A stretch of 64,000 nucleotides of DNA from Rhizobiaceae bacterium (lineage in GTDB: Bacteria > Pseudomonadota > Alphaproteobacteria > Rhizobiales > Rhizobiaceae), in NCBI GenBank assembly GCA_023953835.1, contig JAMLJB010000001.1, forward strand, positions 2,887,501-2,951,500, read 5' to 3'. Of the stretch, positions 46,505 to 56,581 are shown in pieces. Within the stretch, counting starts at the first letter, position 1, and each line of letters opens with the position of its first letter. The notes beneath the pieces were generated by a model. The model did no database searches. It saw nothing but the letters and a program-made list of their open reading frames with translations, and had not been told where the DNA came from. The position numbers and the translations under genes were made by a program.

Positions 46505-47712
46505 GGCTTGGTCCATATCCATTGGGTGACGGGCATTGCGGGTCGCCAACCCTGCATCGTGCCGACCGGCTGCACGCGGTCTATCGCGATGCGGATCAGC
46601 GCGCCGCCCAACCGCCGCTGGAGATCGAGAAGGACGGCTTCCATTTCAAGCGTTACCGCATTGGCAACGAGCCTTCCGCTGGGCCTCAAAGCGGCAATGC
46701 AGGCCTCCATCGTGCCGTCGTCGGAACCGCCGCCGCCGACGAATATCGCGTCCGGCGGCTCCAGCCCGGTAAGCGCGCCCGGCGCGCGGCCTTCGATCAG
46801 TTTCAGCCCCGGCACGCCGCACTGTCGCGCATTGGTGCGGATGCGCGCGGCGCGGGTCGCGTCCGCCTCGATGGCGATTGCCCGCATGGACGGATCGGCA
46901 AGCATCCATTCGATGCCGATGGAGCCGGAGCCCGCGCCCACATCCCACAATAATTCGCCGCGCCTCGGCGATAGCGAGGACAGCGTCACCGCGCGCACTT
47001 CGCGCTTTGTCAACTGGCCGTCCGTGTCGAACAGTGCATCCGGCAGTCCGCTGCACAAGGGAACGATCCGGGCTTGGGGTTCCGATTCAACTTCCACCGC
47101 CAGCACATTGAGCGGATTGATGTTTTTCAGGTCGAACGCATATGATTTTATGTGCCTTTTTCTTTCTTCGGCTCCGCCCAGCGCTTCCAGAATTGCAAGG
47201 CGCGACTGGCCGAACCCGAGCGAATTGAGCAGCGCGGCGATCTCGCCGGGCGCTGCGGCATCGGACGTGAGAGCGAGAATTTTCCTGTTCGGGTGAAGCA
47301 GGGGCCGGATCAGGTCGATGGCGCGCCCGTGCAGCGAAATGCATTCCACGTCTTGCAACGCCCAGCCCAGCCGCGAGGCGGCGAGGCCGAATGTCGGGGG
47401 TGCGGGCATGCAGCGCATTTCCTGCGGCGGGATGCTGCGCGCAAGCGTTGCGCCGACGCCGAACCAGAACGGGTCGCCGGATGCCAGCACGCAGGTCGGC
47501 TTGCCACGCAGCGCAAGCACGGGTTCAACGCTGAAAGGTGTCGGCCATTGCCGGGCTTCGCCTGTGATCGATGGCTGTGCCAGTTCGAGGTGGCGTGCGC
47601 CTCCAAAGACGATCTGCGCCTCCACGATTGCGCGCTTGGCCTCGTCGCCCAGACCGGCTATGCCGTCTTCGCCGATGCCCACAATTGTCAGCCATGCACG
47701 ATCAGCGGACAT
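46501..47712 (-). CDS. cobL: Precorrin-6Y C5,15-methyltransferase (decarboxylating)
   Basis: A 403-residue fused enzyme. The N-terminal CobL/CbiE methyltransferase domain contains ASGDPFWFGVGATLAR, and the C-terminal CbiT domain contains LLWDVGAGSGSIGIEWML and FVGGGGSDDGTME. It adds methyl groups at C5 and C15 and removes a carboxyl. The start at 47712 shares two bases with the divergent cobK start. An earlier start at 47826 overlaps cobK and is rejected. Confidence 0.95.
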   Translation of the reverse strand: MSADRAWLTIVGIGEDGIAGLGDEAKRAIVEAQIVFGGARHLELAQPSITGEARQWPTPFSVEPVLALRGKPTCVLASGDPFWFGVGATLARSIPPQEMRCMPAPPTFGLAASRLGWALQDVECISLHGRAIDLIRPLLHPNRKILALTSDAAAPGEIAALLNSLGFGQSRLAILEALGGAEERKRHIKSYAFDLKNINPLNVLAVEVESEPQARIVPLCSGLPDALFDTDGQLTKREVRAVTLSSLSPRRGELLWDVGAGSGSIGIEWMLADPSMRAIAIEADATRAARIRTNARQCGVPGLKLIEGRAPGALTGLEPPDAIFVGGGGSDDGTMEACIAALRPSGRLVANAVTLEMEAVLLDLQRRLGGALIRIAIDRVQPVGTMQGWRPAMPVTQWIWTKP

Positions 47713-48475
47713 GACGAGACCTGTTCTCATTCTTGGCGGCACCGCCGAGGCCCGCAGGCTCGCCGGTATTCTGGCCAGCCATCCCGAACTCGACGTCACG
47801 CTGTCGCTCGCCGGGCGAACGCTCAATCCGGCGGGGCAGGGCGTTCCGGTGCGGAGCGGCGGATTTGGCGGCGTGGAAGGGTTGGCCGCCTGGTTGCGCG
47901 ATCACGATGTCGCGCTCGTCATCGACGCCACGCATCCATATGCGGCGCGCATGTCCGCCAATGCGGCGGAGACTGCGCGGCAGACCGGCATACCGCTTCT
48001 GGCCCTGCGCCGTCCCGCATGGCAGCCCGTGGCCGGCGACCGGTGGACCGAGGTAGGCGATGTCTCCGAAGCCGTCCGTGCGCTGGGTGACCAGCCGCGC
48101 CGCGTTTTTCTCGCGCTTGGCCGCAAAGAGCTTTTGCCGTTTGAGGCAGCGCCGCAGCATCATTACCTCATCCGCAGCGTCGATCCGGTGGAGCCGCCGC
48201 TCTTGGTACCGGACGCCGAATACATTCGGGCGCGGGGTCCCTTCGACCGGGCCGCCGAGCAGGACATGCTGGCGCGCCATCGCATCAATGCCATCGTGTG
48301 TAAGAACAGCGGCGGCGACGCCACCTACGGCAAGATCGAAGCTGCCCGCGACCTCGGCATCGAGGTGGTCATGCTTCGCCGTCCGCTCCTCCCGGATGTT
48401 CCGGGCGCAGTCGGCGTGGATCGTCTTGTGCGGCTGGCGCTGCATCATCTCGGCCTCGCCGAGCGAGGCGAATAG
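47711..48475 (+). CDS. cobK: Precorrin-6A reductase
   Basis: CobK reduces precorrin-6A with NADPH. The 254-residue protein starts MTRPVLILGGTAEARRLAGIL and has VIDATHPYAARMSANAAE and NAIVCKNSGGDATYGKIEAAR. It is divergent from cobL and convergent with cobJ, overlapping the cobJ 3' end by 31 bp. Confidence 0.95.
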   Translation: MTRPVLILGGTAEARRLAGILASHPELDVTLSLAGRTLNPAGQGVPVRSGGFGGVEGLAAWLRDHDVALVIDATHPYAARMSANAAETARQTGIPLLALRRPAWQPVAGDRWTEVGDVSEAVRALGDQPRRVFLALGRKELLPFEAAPQHHYLIRSVDPVEPPLLVPDAEYIRARGPFDRAAEQDMLARHRINAIVCKNSGGDATYGKIEAARDLGIEVVMLRRPLLPDVPGAVGVDRLVRLALHHLGLAERGE

Positions 48476-49203
48476 ACCAGCGCCGGCTTGTCGGTGCGTT
48501 CCACGATGCGCGTCGCGGCAGACCCGATAATCACGCAGGTCGCCATGTCCGCGTCGTCCGCCTTGGCGTTGCAGAGCAGGTGAACGTCCATGCGCTCGTC
48601 GGGACGCCCTGCCGCGCGACCGAAAATCACCGGCGTCTCCGGCGGCAGCACCGCAGAAACGGCGTCGAAGGCGCGGCCAAGCTGCCATTGGCGCGACTTG
48701 CTGATCGGATTGTAGAGCGCGATCACGAAGCCCGCGCTCGCGGCGGCAATCAGGCGCGTCTCGATCATGTCCCACGGTTTGAGATTGTCGGACAGGTTGA
48801 TCGCGCAGAAATCATGGCCGAGCGGCGCACCCATGCGCGCGGCCACCGCCAGCATCGCCGTCACGCCGGGGATGATCTCCAGATCGACCTCCCGCCAGCG
48901 CTCGTCGCTTTCCTCGATGGCCTCGCACACCGCCGCCGCCATGGCAAAGACGCCGGGGTCGCCGCCAGACACGATGGCGACCGTCGCGCCCGACTGCGCC
49001 TTGTCAAGTGCATCCCGCGCGCGGGCGAGTTCCTCCCTGTTGTCGGAAGCCACGGCGAACTGGTCGCTGCGCAGCCTGAGGCGGCTGATATAGGGCTTGT
49101 AGCCGTAGAAATAGGTCGAGGCCGAGATCGCCTGCATTGCCTGCGGCGTAATCTGCTCGTCCGGCCCGGGTCCAAGCCCGATCACATACAGCTTTCCACT
49201 CAT
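48445..49203 (-). CDS. cobJ: Precorrin-3B C17-methyltransferase
   Basis: CobJ methylates C17 with ring contraction. The 252-residue protein starts MSGKLYVIGLGPGPDEQITPQ and has VSGGDPGVFAMAAAV, PGVTAMLAVAARMGAPLGHDF and ALYNPISKSRQW. Its start overlaps the cobI stop by 4 nt. The 31-bp overlap with convergent cobK could allow antisense interference, but nothing shows that it does. Confidence 0.95.
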   Translation of the reverse strand: MSGKLYVIGLGPGPDEQITPQAMQAISASTYFYGYKPYISRLRLRSDQFAVASDNREELARARDALDKAQSGATVAIVSGGDPGVFAMAAAVCEAIEESDERWREVDLEIIPGVTAMLAVAARMGAPLGHDFCAINLSDNLKPWDMIETRLIAAASAGFVIALYNPISKSRQWQLGRAFDAVSAVLPPETPVIFGRAAGRPDERMDVHLLCNAKADDADMATCVIIGSAATRIVERTDKPALVYSPRSARPR

Positions 49204-49949
49204 GCGGCGGCTTCCGGCCTGTTGGGCCATCCCGGCACGAGCACGATCGCGAAATAGGGGGCCTCGTCGTCAGCCTTGTCGGCGAGGCGTTTGCTGGTCG
49301 TGTTGGCCATGGTCGCGCGCTCGACATAGATTGCGCCGTCCAGCTTGCACGTTGCGCTTAGCGCGCGACGTATCTTGGGAAGATTGCGACCCACTTTCAT
49401 AATGACGGCAGCATCGGTGTCGGACAGGCGGCGCGTAAGTTCGGGTTCCTCCATCGTGCCGGGCAGCACGGTCAACACCTCGTCGCCCTGCACCAGCGGT
49501 ATGCCCACCTGCGACCAACTGCCAGACATGGCGGTGATGCCCGCGATGACCTCGGTCGGGAAGCGATGAGCGAGGCGCACATGCAAATGCATGTACGAGC
49601 CGTAGAAAAGCGGATCGCCCTCCGAGAGCACGGCGACATCACGGCCCGCTCGCAGATGTTCCGCGATTGCTTCTGCCGATGCCTCGTAGAAGGCAAGGAT
49701 CTGCGATTTGTAGTCGGCATGGCCCTTTTCGATTTCCGTCGTCACGGGATAGTGCAGCGGCAGTTCCGTCACGCCGTGGCGAACATATTGCTCGACGATG
49801 GCGCGTGCGTTGCCCCGGCTTCCCCGCTTGGCGAAGCAGGCCAGCACGTCGGCCTGCTCGATGGCGCGAACGGCTTTCACCGTCAAAAGGTCGGGATCGC
49901 CCGGCCCGGTCCCGACGCCGATGAGGCGACCTGTTTTCCGCGCGGACAT
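49200..49949 (-). CDS. cobI: Precorrin-2 C20-methyltransferase
   Basis: CobI methylates precorrin-2 at C20. The 249-residue SAM-dependent enzyme has GRLIGVGTGPGDPDLLTVKA, VAVLSEGDPLFYGSYMH and GITAMSGSWSQVGIPL. The ATG at 49949 shares one base with the cobH stop. Confidence 0.95.
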   Translation of the reverse strand: MSARKTGRLIGVGTGPGDPDLLTVKAVRAIEQADVLACFAKRGSRGNARAIVEQYVRHGVTELPLHYPVTTEIEKGHADYKSQILAFYEASAEAIAEHLRAGRDVAVLSEGDPLFYGSYMHLHVRLAHRFPTEVIAGITAMSGSWSQVGIPLVQGDEVLTVLPGTMEEPELTRRLSDTDAAVIMKVGRNLPKIRRALSATCKLDGAIYVERATMANTTSKRLADKADDEAPYFAIVLVPGWPNRPEAAA

Positions 49950-50584
49950 CACAGCCCCGGCCTCGCCAGCGAATTGAGCGCCGCCGCCGTCATTGCGCTG
50001 CCGCCGAGGCGTCCGCGCACGATGGCGAAGGGTACGCCGTAGGGCTCGGCCGCAAGCGCTTCCTTCGATTCCGCCGCGCCCACAAACCCGACGGGCATTC
50101 CAAGGATCGCCGCCGGTTTTGGTGCGCCATCGCGCAGCTTTTCCAGAAGGTAGAACAGGGCGGTCGGCGCATTGCCGATGGCCACCACAGCACCTTTCAT
50201 CTGCTCGCCCCAAAGCTCGATGGCCGCCGCCGAGCGTGTGTTGCCGATGCTGCGGGCAAGCTCTGCGGTGCGCGGGTCGCGCAAGGTGCAGATCACCTCG
50301 TTCCCGGCGGGCAGGCGGGCCTGCGTTACCCCTCGCGCCACCATCTCCGCGTCGCAGAATATCGGCGCGCCCGCCTTGAGCGCCTTCCGGGCGCTGGCAA
50401 CGAAGCCGGGGGAGAACAGGAAGCTTGCCGCCGCCTCGACCTGACCGCATGCGTGGATCATGCGGATGGCGACATCCTGCTCCTCCGCGTCAAAACGCGA
50501 CAGGTCCGCCTCGGCGCGGATGATGGCGAAGGAGCGCTCATAGATCGCGGTCCCGTCGCGGATATAGTCATAGTCGATCATCAT
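49949..50584 (-). CDS. cobH: Precorrin-8X methylmutase
   Basis: CobH moves a methyl group from C11 to C12 to form hydrogenobyrinic acid. The 211-residue protein has YIRDGTAIYERSFAIIRAEA, VAIRMIHACGQVE with the catalytic His, and AAILGMPVGFVGAAESKEAL. It overlaps cobG by 17 bp and cobI by one base. Confidence 0.95.
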   Translation of the reverse strand: MMIDYDYIRDGTAIYERSFAIIRAEADLSRFDAEEQDVAIRMIHACGQVEAAASFLFSPGFVASARKALKAGAPIFCDAEMVARGVTQARLPAGNEVICTLRDPRTAELARSIGNTRSAAAIELWGEQMKGAVVAIGNAPTALFYLLEKLRDGAPKPAAILGMPVGFVGAAESKEALAAEPYGVPFAIVRGRLGGSAMTAAALNSLARPGL

Positions 50585-51788
50585 GCTTCCGGCCGAAGAG
50601 TGCGCTCAATTCTTTCTCGTCCAACCGGCAGTGCAGCGCAGGTGTGCTGCGCGCGGTTCCGCCGTCGATAACACCGATGCCGTTTTCGTTGCCCACCAGC
50701 GTCACTGTCGCCGTGGCCGGATGCGCGCAGCCTTTCGGGCAACCGGACACATGCAGAGAGAAGGAACGGTCCTCAAAGAGCGCCGGAACGGCCTCGACAA
50801 TCTGCCGGGCGGCCGCGCGGGTATCGAATGTGGCCGAGGCGCAAGCCGGAGCGCCCGGGCAGGCATGGATGCGCAAGAGCGGGCTTTCAGGATCAATCAC
50901 GAAGCCGGTTTGTTCAGCAAACGCAAGCAGTTCCGCGCATGTATTCGGACAGAGAATCGCAATCAGTGTGCGCGGCGGCGCGGGGCGAAATTCCGTCACG
51001 CCGAAATGGTGCGCCTGCCTTGCAAAGTCTTCAAGCTGATCCGCCATGGCCGTGCCGAAGGGCAGGGCGAAGGCAACCGCCATTCGTCTTTCATGCAGGG
51101 CAATCGCGCCCAGAGGTGCTTGTCCGTCCGTGTCGCGTGGGATCATTTCGCCGACGATCCGCAGGTCGCGGGCGCGCGCCACAGAGCCGAGCAGCGCAAG
51201 TTCTTCCAGCATGGCCAGTGCTGTGGCGACGGCCTCCTCCGCATGGAAGGTCCCGACCAGACGCTGCGAGTTTCCCTCTGCCGCAGCCGTCACGCGCCAC
51301 ATATTTCCTTCGGCCTTCAATCGAATGTCGGCCTCCATCATGTCGAGGTTCCATGCGCCGCTGCCATCCACGACCACCGATACTTTCGGCGCGAGCCGCC
51401 CGCCAAGCCGACGCCGTGCAATCTCGGCGCGGATCATGTCGCGCAAGGGGCGCGGATCGGCAAGCTCCGCCGCATCTATCCCGGCAAGCGGACCTGCGAC
51501 GACGCTCGGCCCCGTCAGCACGTCGATGCCGAGATCGTTGATGTCGCCGGCGAGCGCGCGAGCCGAGGCCTGTGACAATCCCCGAAGCTGAAGGCTGCCG
51601 CGCGAGGTCACTTCGACAATGCCGTTGCCGTGCCGCGTGGCGGATGCGGACAGGCCGATCAATTGAGCCGGTGTCAGCCCTTGCGAAACCGGATTGAGCC
51701 GCGCCAGCAGGCCGTCGCCGGTCTGCATGGGCGCGGCCAGCGCCGGGCAGGCGCCGCGCCGGTTGATCTTGGCCGCCGCGCCCATCAC
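50568..51788 (-). CDS. cobG: Precorrin-3B synthase
   Basis: CobG is an oxygen-dependent monooxygenase with an iron-sulphur and siroheme-like site, specific to the aerobic pathway. The 406-residue protein resembles nitrite/sulphite reductase halves and shows IHACPGAPACASA and HVSGCPKGCAHP, the cysteine-rich metal site. Its presence places this cluster in the aerobic pathway. Confidence 0.93.
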   Translation of the reverse strand: MMGAAAKINRRGACPALAAPMQTGDGLLARLNPVSQGLTPAQLIGLSASATRHGNGIVEVTSRGSLQLRGLSQASARALAGDINDLGIDVLTGPSVVAGPLAGIDAAELADPRPLRDMIRAEIARRRLGGRLAPKVSVVVDGSGAWNLDMMEADIRLKAEGNMWRVTAAAEGNSQRLVGTFHAEEAVATALAMLEELALLGSVARARDLRIVGEMIPRDTDGQAPLGAIALHERRMAVAFALPFGTAMADQLEDFARQAHHFGVTEFRPAPPRTLIAILCPNTCAELLAFAEQTGFVIDPESPLLRIHACPGAPACASATFDTRAAARQIVEAVPALFEDRSFSLHVSGCPKGCAHPATATVTLVGNENGIGVIDGGTARSTPALHCRLDEKELSALFGRKHDDRL

Positions 51789-54700
51789 GCCGCCGCCTCC
51801 GCGATCAGCGCGGCCAGTTCGTCGTCGATGGCGTTGCGCAGCGGACGCCAGAGGCCGCGCCTGCGCGCATCCGCGAAGCGGCGGGCGATTGCGCGCGCGG
51901 CCTTCGGGTTCTCCCGCAGAAGGAAGGCGCGCACCGTCTCATTGCCGAGATAGGCGTCATGGACCGCGCCGATGAGATCGCCGGAGATCGCCTCGGTGGT
52001 CTCCGCGAAGGCGACCAGCCGGTCCACCGTTTCGGCGAACTCCGCCGCGCCGCGAGGCCCGTGGCGCATCTGGCCTTCGATGAAGCGCGGATTGGTTGCA
52101 CGCGCCCGCACCACGCGGCCAACCGCCTGTGCGACGGAGCGCGGGCGCGGGCGGTTCGGGTCGGTGGTGTCCAGCACCACCACATCCGCGTTGCGGCCGA
52201 GCGCGGCCAGCGCAGCCGCGAAGCCGCCGATGAATGCTACGTCCGCCGAGCCTTCCAATATGTCGCGGCCCGGATCGTCGCCGCTGTGCACCAGCAGGTC
52301 CGCTTCGGCCAGTCGTTCGGCAAAGGCGTCCGGCGCTTCGACCGCCGCCCCTTCCGCGCCGCCGAAAGCGTGCGAGGTCGCGGCAAGGTAGGCTTGGCCC
52401 AGCTCGTCGCGATGCGCCCAGTCGCTTCGCGCCAGCCGGTCTTCGATCCCCGCGCCATAGGTGCCCGGAGCGGACCCGTAGACGCGCGCGGGCGTCTTGC
52501 CCGTCGCCCGCACCTTTTCGGCAAGCGGGTTTTCTTCTTCGGTTTCCTCGCGCGCGGCGACCGCCTGCGCGGCGGCGTCGAGCAGTGCGATCTGCGTCGG
52601 GAACATGTCGCGGAACAGGCCGGAGATGCGGAACGTCACATCGACGCGCGGTCGCCCGAGGATCGCAGGCGGCAGCACCTCGATGCCGGTCACGCGCCCC
52701 GTCGCGGCATCCCATTGCGGGCGGCAGCCCATCAGCGCCAGCCCCTGCGCGATCTCCTCTCCGCCGGTGCGCAGGGACGCGCTGCCCCACAGGTCGATGA
52801 CGAGCGCGCGCGGCCACTCGCCATGGCTTTGCAGATAGTCGCGCAGCACCTCATCGGCGGCGGCCCTACCCAGATCGAACGCGGTCGGGGTCGGCATGGT
52901 GCGCGGGTCGGCGGTGTAAAGGTTGCGCCCCGTCGGAAACACGTCCGAGCGACCCCGCGCGGGCGCGCCGGATGGGCCAGCCGTGACATGTCTGCCGTCC
53001 AGCGCCTGAAGCAGCGCATGGCGCTCGTTCTGCGCGCTCTCGAGCCGCACGCCTTCGCAGTCCGGGCTTCGTCCATAGACGTGCAGCCCGTCCTTGATCG
53101 CGAAGTCCTTGAGGTCGCAGAGCCAGGCGTCGATGCGGCGCAGCGCCTCGTCTGGCGCGTCGGTGCGCGCCACGCCCGCATCGCCGGCAAGGCCGGTCTC
53201 GGTCGCGGTCTCGACAATGAGCTTTGCCAGCCGGTCGCGGCGACGGCGGTCGAGCCCGTCCGCCTGCGCATATTCGTCCACGAGACGTTGCAGCACCTGC
53301 TGCTTCGCGTCGAGTTCGGCGGCGGCGAGCGGCGGCGGAAGATGGCCGAGCGTTACCGCGCCGATGCGCCGCTTGGCCTGGGCCGCCTCGCCCGGATTGG
53401 AAACGATGAACGGATAGATGACGGGCAGGCCGCCCGTCACGATTTCCGGGAAGCAGTCGCGGCTCAGCGCCACCGTCTTGCCCGGCAGCCACTCCAGCGT
53501 TCCATGCGCGCCGACATGGACGATCACATGCACGCCAAGCACGCGTTGCATCCAGAATCCGAAGGCCACTAGTTCATGCTGCGGAGCAAGCGTCGGGTCG
53601 TGATAGTCCGCGCGCCGGTCTTCCGAGCGACCCCGGTCCGGCGCGAGAGCCACCGTGACATTGCCAAAGCTTGCAGCGCGAAACGCCATCCGCGCGGAGG
53701 GTGGCTTACCCCACGTCTCTGCCAGCTTCGCCTTGGCGGCGGGCGGAAGACCGGCGAGCGCCGTCGCATAGTCCCCCGCTTCCAGCGCATGGCCACCCCG
53801 ATCCAGAAGGTCGAGCAGTGCACGCAGCGATTCCGGAATCGAGTCAATCGTGTAGCCCGCATCCTTCAAGTCGTGCAGCATGGCGAGCACGCTCGACGGC
53901 ACGTCAAGCCCGACCGCATAGCCCGTGCGGCCTTCCGCCGCCGGATAGTCGGGAATGAGGATGATGAGCTTGCGCTGCGCGCGCTCCGTCTGCGCAAGTC
54001 GCATCGACTGCGCGATGCGCGACGCGACCTGCTCGATGCGGTCCGGTTCGGGCAGGTTGACCAGCCCGCGATAGCCCGCATTGGCATCCGGCTCAGCTTC
54101 GGCCTTGAACGAAATCGCGCCGGCCAATATCCGGCCATCCAGTTCGGGCAGGACGACATGCATGGCAAGGTCGGCTGGCGCCAGTCCGCGCTGGTTCTCC
54201 AGCCATGCCTCCCGGCGGGTGGTCGCGGTGATGACCTGGAACACGGGCACACCCGCGCGGTCGAACAAGGTCTGTTCACCCGGTTCCGCGCCCGCCGCAA
54301 AGGCCGTCGCGGTCACAATTGCTGCGGGCTTCAGTGCCGCCAGCGCCTTTTCGACAAATGCGAGCGCCGCGGGGTCTTTCAGCGAATTGACGAAAATCGG
54401 TTGGGTTGCAAAGCCTTTGCGCTCCAGCGCTTCGGCAAGCGCGTCGATTGGCGCGGCGTCCGCCGCCAGGAGCATGGAACGATAGAAGATGATCGGCACG
54501 ACGGGCTTGCGCGCGTCGAATGCGGGCGCTGTTTCCGACAAGCCCGCGCCCGCATGATAAAACCCGGCCTTCGGAACGGCCACGGGAACGGCGTGCCCGG
54601 TTTCGCCGCGCGCCATCGCCCCGAGGTATTCCGCAAGCCTCGCCATGTTCTGCGGTCCGCCCTCGCGGAAGAAGCCGAGCAGGTGGTCGAGTTGGTCCCG

Positions 54701-55090
54701 CGAAACAGTGGAGCATTCGATCAGCCGCGCGTCCTCGTCGCGGCATTCGCCCGGCAGGAGCGCCAGCTTTATTCCCTGCCGCCGCGCGAGAGCGGCGAGC
54801 TGGTCGCAGCCGTAGCGCCACCAGTCATAACCGCCGAGGATACGCACCAGAACGACCTTCGCGTGGCGCGCCACGCTGTCGATCCACAGGTCCACGGACA
54901 TCGGATGGCGCAGGTCGCGCAACGCCGCCAGCCGCAGCGAGGGCAGGGCGACGCCCTTCCATCCGGCGGCAATGCCCGCGAGGTCGGAATCGGTGAAGGA
55001 CAAAGCCACCACATCGGCCGGCGTCTGTTTCAGATCGACCGGCTCTATCAGGTCCTCGAGCGAGGCCGATGTGGTGGCCAGAATGTGCAT
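51785..55090 (-). CDS. cobN: Cobaltochelatase subunit CobN
   Basis: CobN is the large subunit of the ATP-dependent cobaltochelatase that inserts cobalt in the aerobic pathway with CobS/CobT chelatase partners (not in this window). The 1101-residue protein starts MHILATTSASLEDLIEP and has the conserved HVGAHGTLEWLPGKTVALS segment with the catalytic-region His, and DLWGSASLRTGGEEIAQG. It is somewhat shorter than the roughly 1270-residue CobN known from other alphaproteobacteria, but no stop or frameshift breaks it. The stop overlaps the start of cobG by 4 nt. Confidence 0.94.
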   Translation of the reverse strand: MHILATTSASLEDLIEPVDLKQTPADVVALSFTDSDLAGIAAGWKGVALPSLRLAALRDLRHPMSVDLWIDSVARHAKVVLVRILGGYDWWRYGCDQLAALARRQGIKLALLPGECRDEDARLIECSTVSRDQLDHLLGFFREGGPQNMARLAEYLGAMARGETGHAVPVAVPKAGFYHAGAGLSETAPAFDARKPVVPIIFYRSMLLAADAAPIDALAEALERKGFATQPIFVNSLKDPAALAFVEKALAALKPAAIVTATAFAAGAEPGEQTLFDRAGVPVFQVITATTRREAWLENQRGLAPADLAMHVVLPELDGRILAGAISFKAEAEPDANAGYRGLVNLPEPDRIEQVASRIAQSMRLAQTERAQRKLIILIPDYPAAEGRTGYAVGLDVPSSVLAMLHDLKDAGYTIDSIPESLRALLDLLDRGGHALEAGDYATALAGLPPAAKAKLAETWGKPPSARMAFRAASFGNVTVALAPDRGRSEDRRADYHDPTLAPQHELVAFGFWMQRVLGVHVIVHVGAHGTLEWLPGKTVALSRDCFPEIVTGGLPVIYPFIVSNPGEAAQAKRRIGAVTLGHLPPPLAAAELDAKQQVLQRLVDEYAQADGLDRRRRDRLAKLIVETATETGLAGDAGVARTDAPDEALRRIDAWLCDLKDFAIKDGLHVYGRSPDCEGVRLESAQNERHALLQALDGRHVTAGPSGAPARGRSDVFPTGRNLYTADPRTMPTPTAFDLGRAAADEVLRDYLQSHGEWPRALVIDLWGSASLRTGGEEIAQGLALMGCRPQWDAATGRVTGIEVLPPAILGRPRVDVTFRISGLFRDMFPTQIALLDAAAQAVAAREETEEENPLAEKVRATGKTPARVYGSAPGTYGAGIEDRLARSDWAHRDELGQAYLAATSHAFGGAEGAAVEAPDAFAERLAEADLLVHSGDDPGRDILEGSADVAFIGGFAAALAALGRNADVVVLDTTDPNRPRPRSVAQAVGRVVRARATNPRFIEGQMRHGPRGAAEFAETVDRLVAFAETTEAISGDLIGAVHDAYLGNETVRAFLLRENPKAARAIARRFADARRRGLWRPLRNAIDDELAALIAEAAA

Positions 55091-56127
55091 CAGCCTATCA
55101 GGATCTTCTCGATCGCGGCCCGGTCAAGCCCCTTGAGGCCGATCACCACGACGCTCGAACGCCGCGCCTCTCCGGGGTGCCACTGGCGGTCGTAATAGTG
55201 GTTGACGCGCGGCCCCACGGCCTGCACCAGAAGGCGCATGGGCTTGCCCGCCACCTCGACGAAACCTTTCAGGCGCAGCACATTTTCCTTTTCCGCCGCT
55301 TCTGCCGCCCGCGCGGCTAGCACCGCCGGGTCCGCCACCGCCGGAATGTCGATCACGAACGTATCGAAATCGTCATGCTCGTGGTCGAGTTCGTCGTCAT
55401 GATGGGTCTTGCGGTTTTCGATGTCGTCCTCGACGCCCAGCCCCAATCCGAGCAGAACCGAGGGATCGACCTTGCCGTGGGAGGTCGGCACGATCTGCAC
55501 CGCCCGTCCGCTGTGCTCGCCGATGATGGCGTTGGCGCGCGCCGCGCCATCGGCGTCGATCAGGTCGCTCTTGGACAGGATGATGAGGTCGGCGCAGGCG
55601 ACCTGATCCTCGAACACTTCTTCCACCGGGTCCTCATGGTCCAGCGATTCGTCCGCCGAGCGCTGTGCGGCAAGCGCGTCGAGGTCGGAGGCGACCTGTC
55701 CGCCCGCGAGTGCGGCCCCGTCCACCACGGCCACCACGCCATCCACCGTCACGCGGCTTTTCACGCTCGGCCACTGGAATGCCTGCACCAGCGGTTTCGG
55801 CAGGGCGAGCCCCGATGTCTCGATCAGGATATGGTCCACCTTCGGCTGGCGCGACAGGATCTGGTCGAGCGCGGGCACGAAATCGTCGGCCACGGTGCAG
55901 CAGATGCAACCATTGGCAAGTTCCACGATGTTTTCCTCCGGGCAGGTGTCGATGCCGCAGCCCTTGAGTATGTCGCCGTCTATGCCGACATCGCCGAACT
56001 CGTTGACGATCACGGCAAGGCGCTTGCCCTTCGTGTTCTCGATCAGGTTGCGCACCAGCGTGGTTTTTCCCGCGCCGAGAAAGCCGGTGATGACGGTGCA
56101 GGGAATGCGGTCGAGTGCCTGGGTCAT
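55090..56127 (-). CDS. cobW: CobW family GTPase, cobalt chaperone
   Basis: A 345-residue G3E-family GTPase. It has VITGFLGAGKTTLVRNLIEN, the metal-binding GCICC motif at ELANGCICCTVADD, ILSKSDLIDAD and a His/Asp-rich stretch (HHDDELDHEHDD). CobW proteins deliver metal to the chelatase. The ATG at 56127 overlaps the DUF1636 stop by 4 nt. Confidence 0.94.
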   Translation of the reverse strand: MTQALDRIPCTVITGFLGAGKTTLVRNLIENTKGKRLAVIVNEFGDVGIDGDILKGCGIDTCPEENIVELANGCICCTVADDFVPALDQILSRQPKVDHILIETSGLALPKPLVQAFQWPSVKSRVTVDGVVAVVDGAALAGGQVASDLDALAAQRSADESLDHEDPVEEVFEDQVACADLIILSKSDLIDADGAARANAIIGEHSGRAVQIVPTSHGKVDPSVLLGLGLGVEDDIENRKTHHDDELDHEHDDFDTFVIDIPAVADPAVLAARAAEAAEKENVLRLKGFVEVAGKPMRLLVQAVGPRVNHYYDRQWHPGEARRSSVVVIGLKGLDRAAIEKILIG

Positions 56128-56528
56128 GCGATGTCCTTCAGGAAGCCGGAGGGAGGAATGCGCGCTACAAGGCCGCGCTTGAGGGAATCGGGACGCCCGC
56201 GCCATGGCAGCGTTCCGTCGGTGGTGTGGGCGAAAAGCTCGGCTCCGGCCACCAGATCGGGTCCGCTTTCGATGGTCAGGTAGCCGAACACATAGCTCCA
56301 GCAGCCGGCACGCAGCAGTGCGGCGCTGAGCCGCCGCTTGCAATTGCCGAGGCATTCGACCTGCCGCACACGTACCGCGCCGCAGGCCGCGCTCGCAGTT
56401 GCGCGCGCCAGCACTTCGCCCGCGCGCGGATGCGCGTCCGAACCTGATTCGTCACGACAGGACGCACACACGACGATCGTGACTGCGGCGTCCTCGCCTT
56501 CATCTGCGCAAAGAGGGTTGGCGTCCAA
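56124..56528 (-). CDS. DUF1636 metal-binding protein, TTG start
   Basis: A 134-residue protein. It has VVCASCRDESG and QVECLGNCKRRL, four cysteines in CxxC...CxxxC arrangement as in thioredoxin-like [2Fe-2S] proteins. Such genes are common at the head of B12-controlled operons, but the role is unknown. The upstream frame runs into the riboswitch, so the start must lie below 56580. The TTG at 56528 is chosen because AAGGAG lies 8 nt before it; no in-frame ATG exists in that region. Confidence 0.72.
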   Translation of the reverse strand: MDANPLCADEGEDAAVTIVVCASCRDESGSDAHPRAGEVLARATASAACGAVRVRQVECLGNCKRRLSAALLRAGCWSYVFGYLTIESGPDLVAGAELFAHTTDGTLPWRGRPDSLKRGLVARIPPSGFLKDIA

Positions 56529-56581
56529 AAACCATGCTCCTTGCCCGGACACCCGCCGGGCGGTCGGAATTGTGTTGCGAC

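Noticed and set aside
48445..48475. Sequencing error or frameshift at the cobK/cobJ convergent overlap
   Set aside because: Both proteins have normal lengths and complete C-termini; a 31-bp overlap is plausible in a dense cluster.
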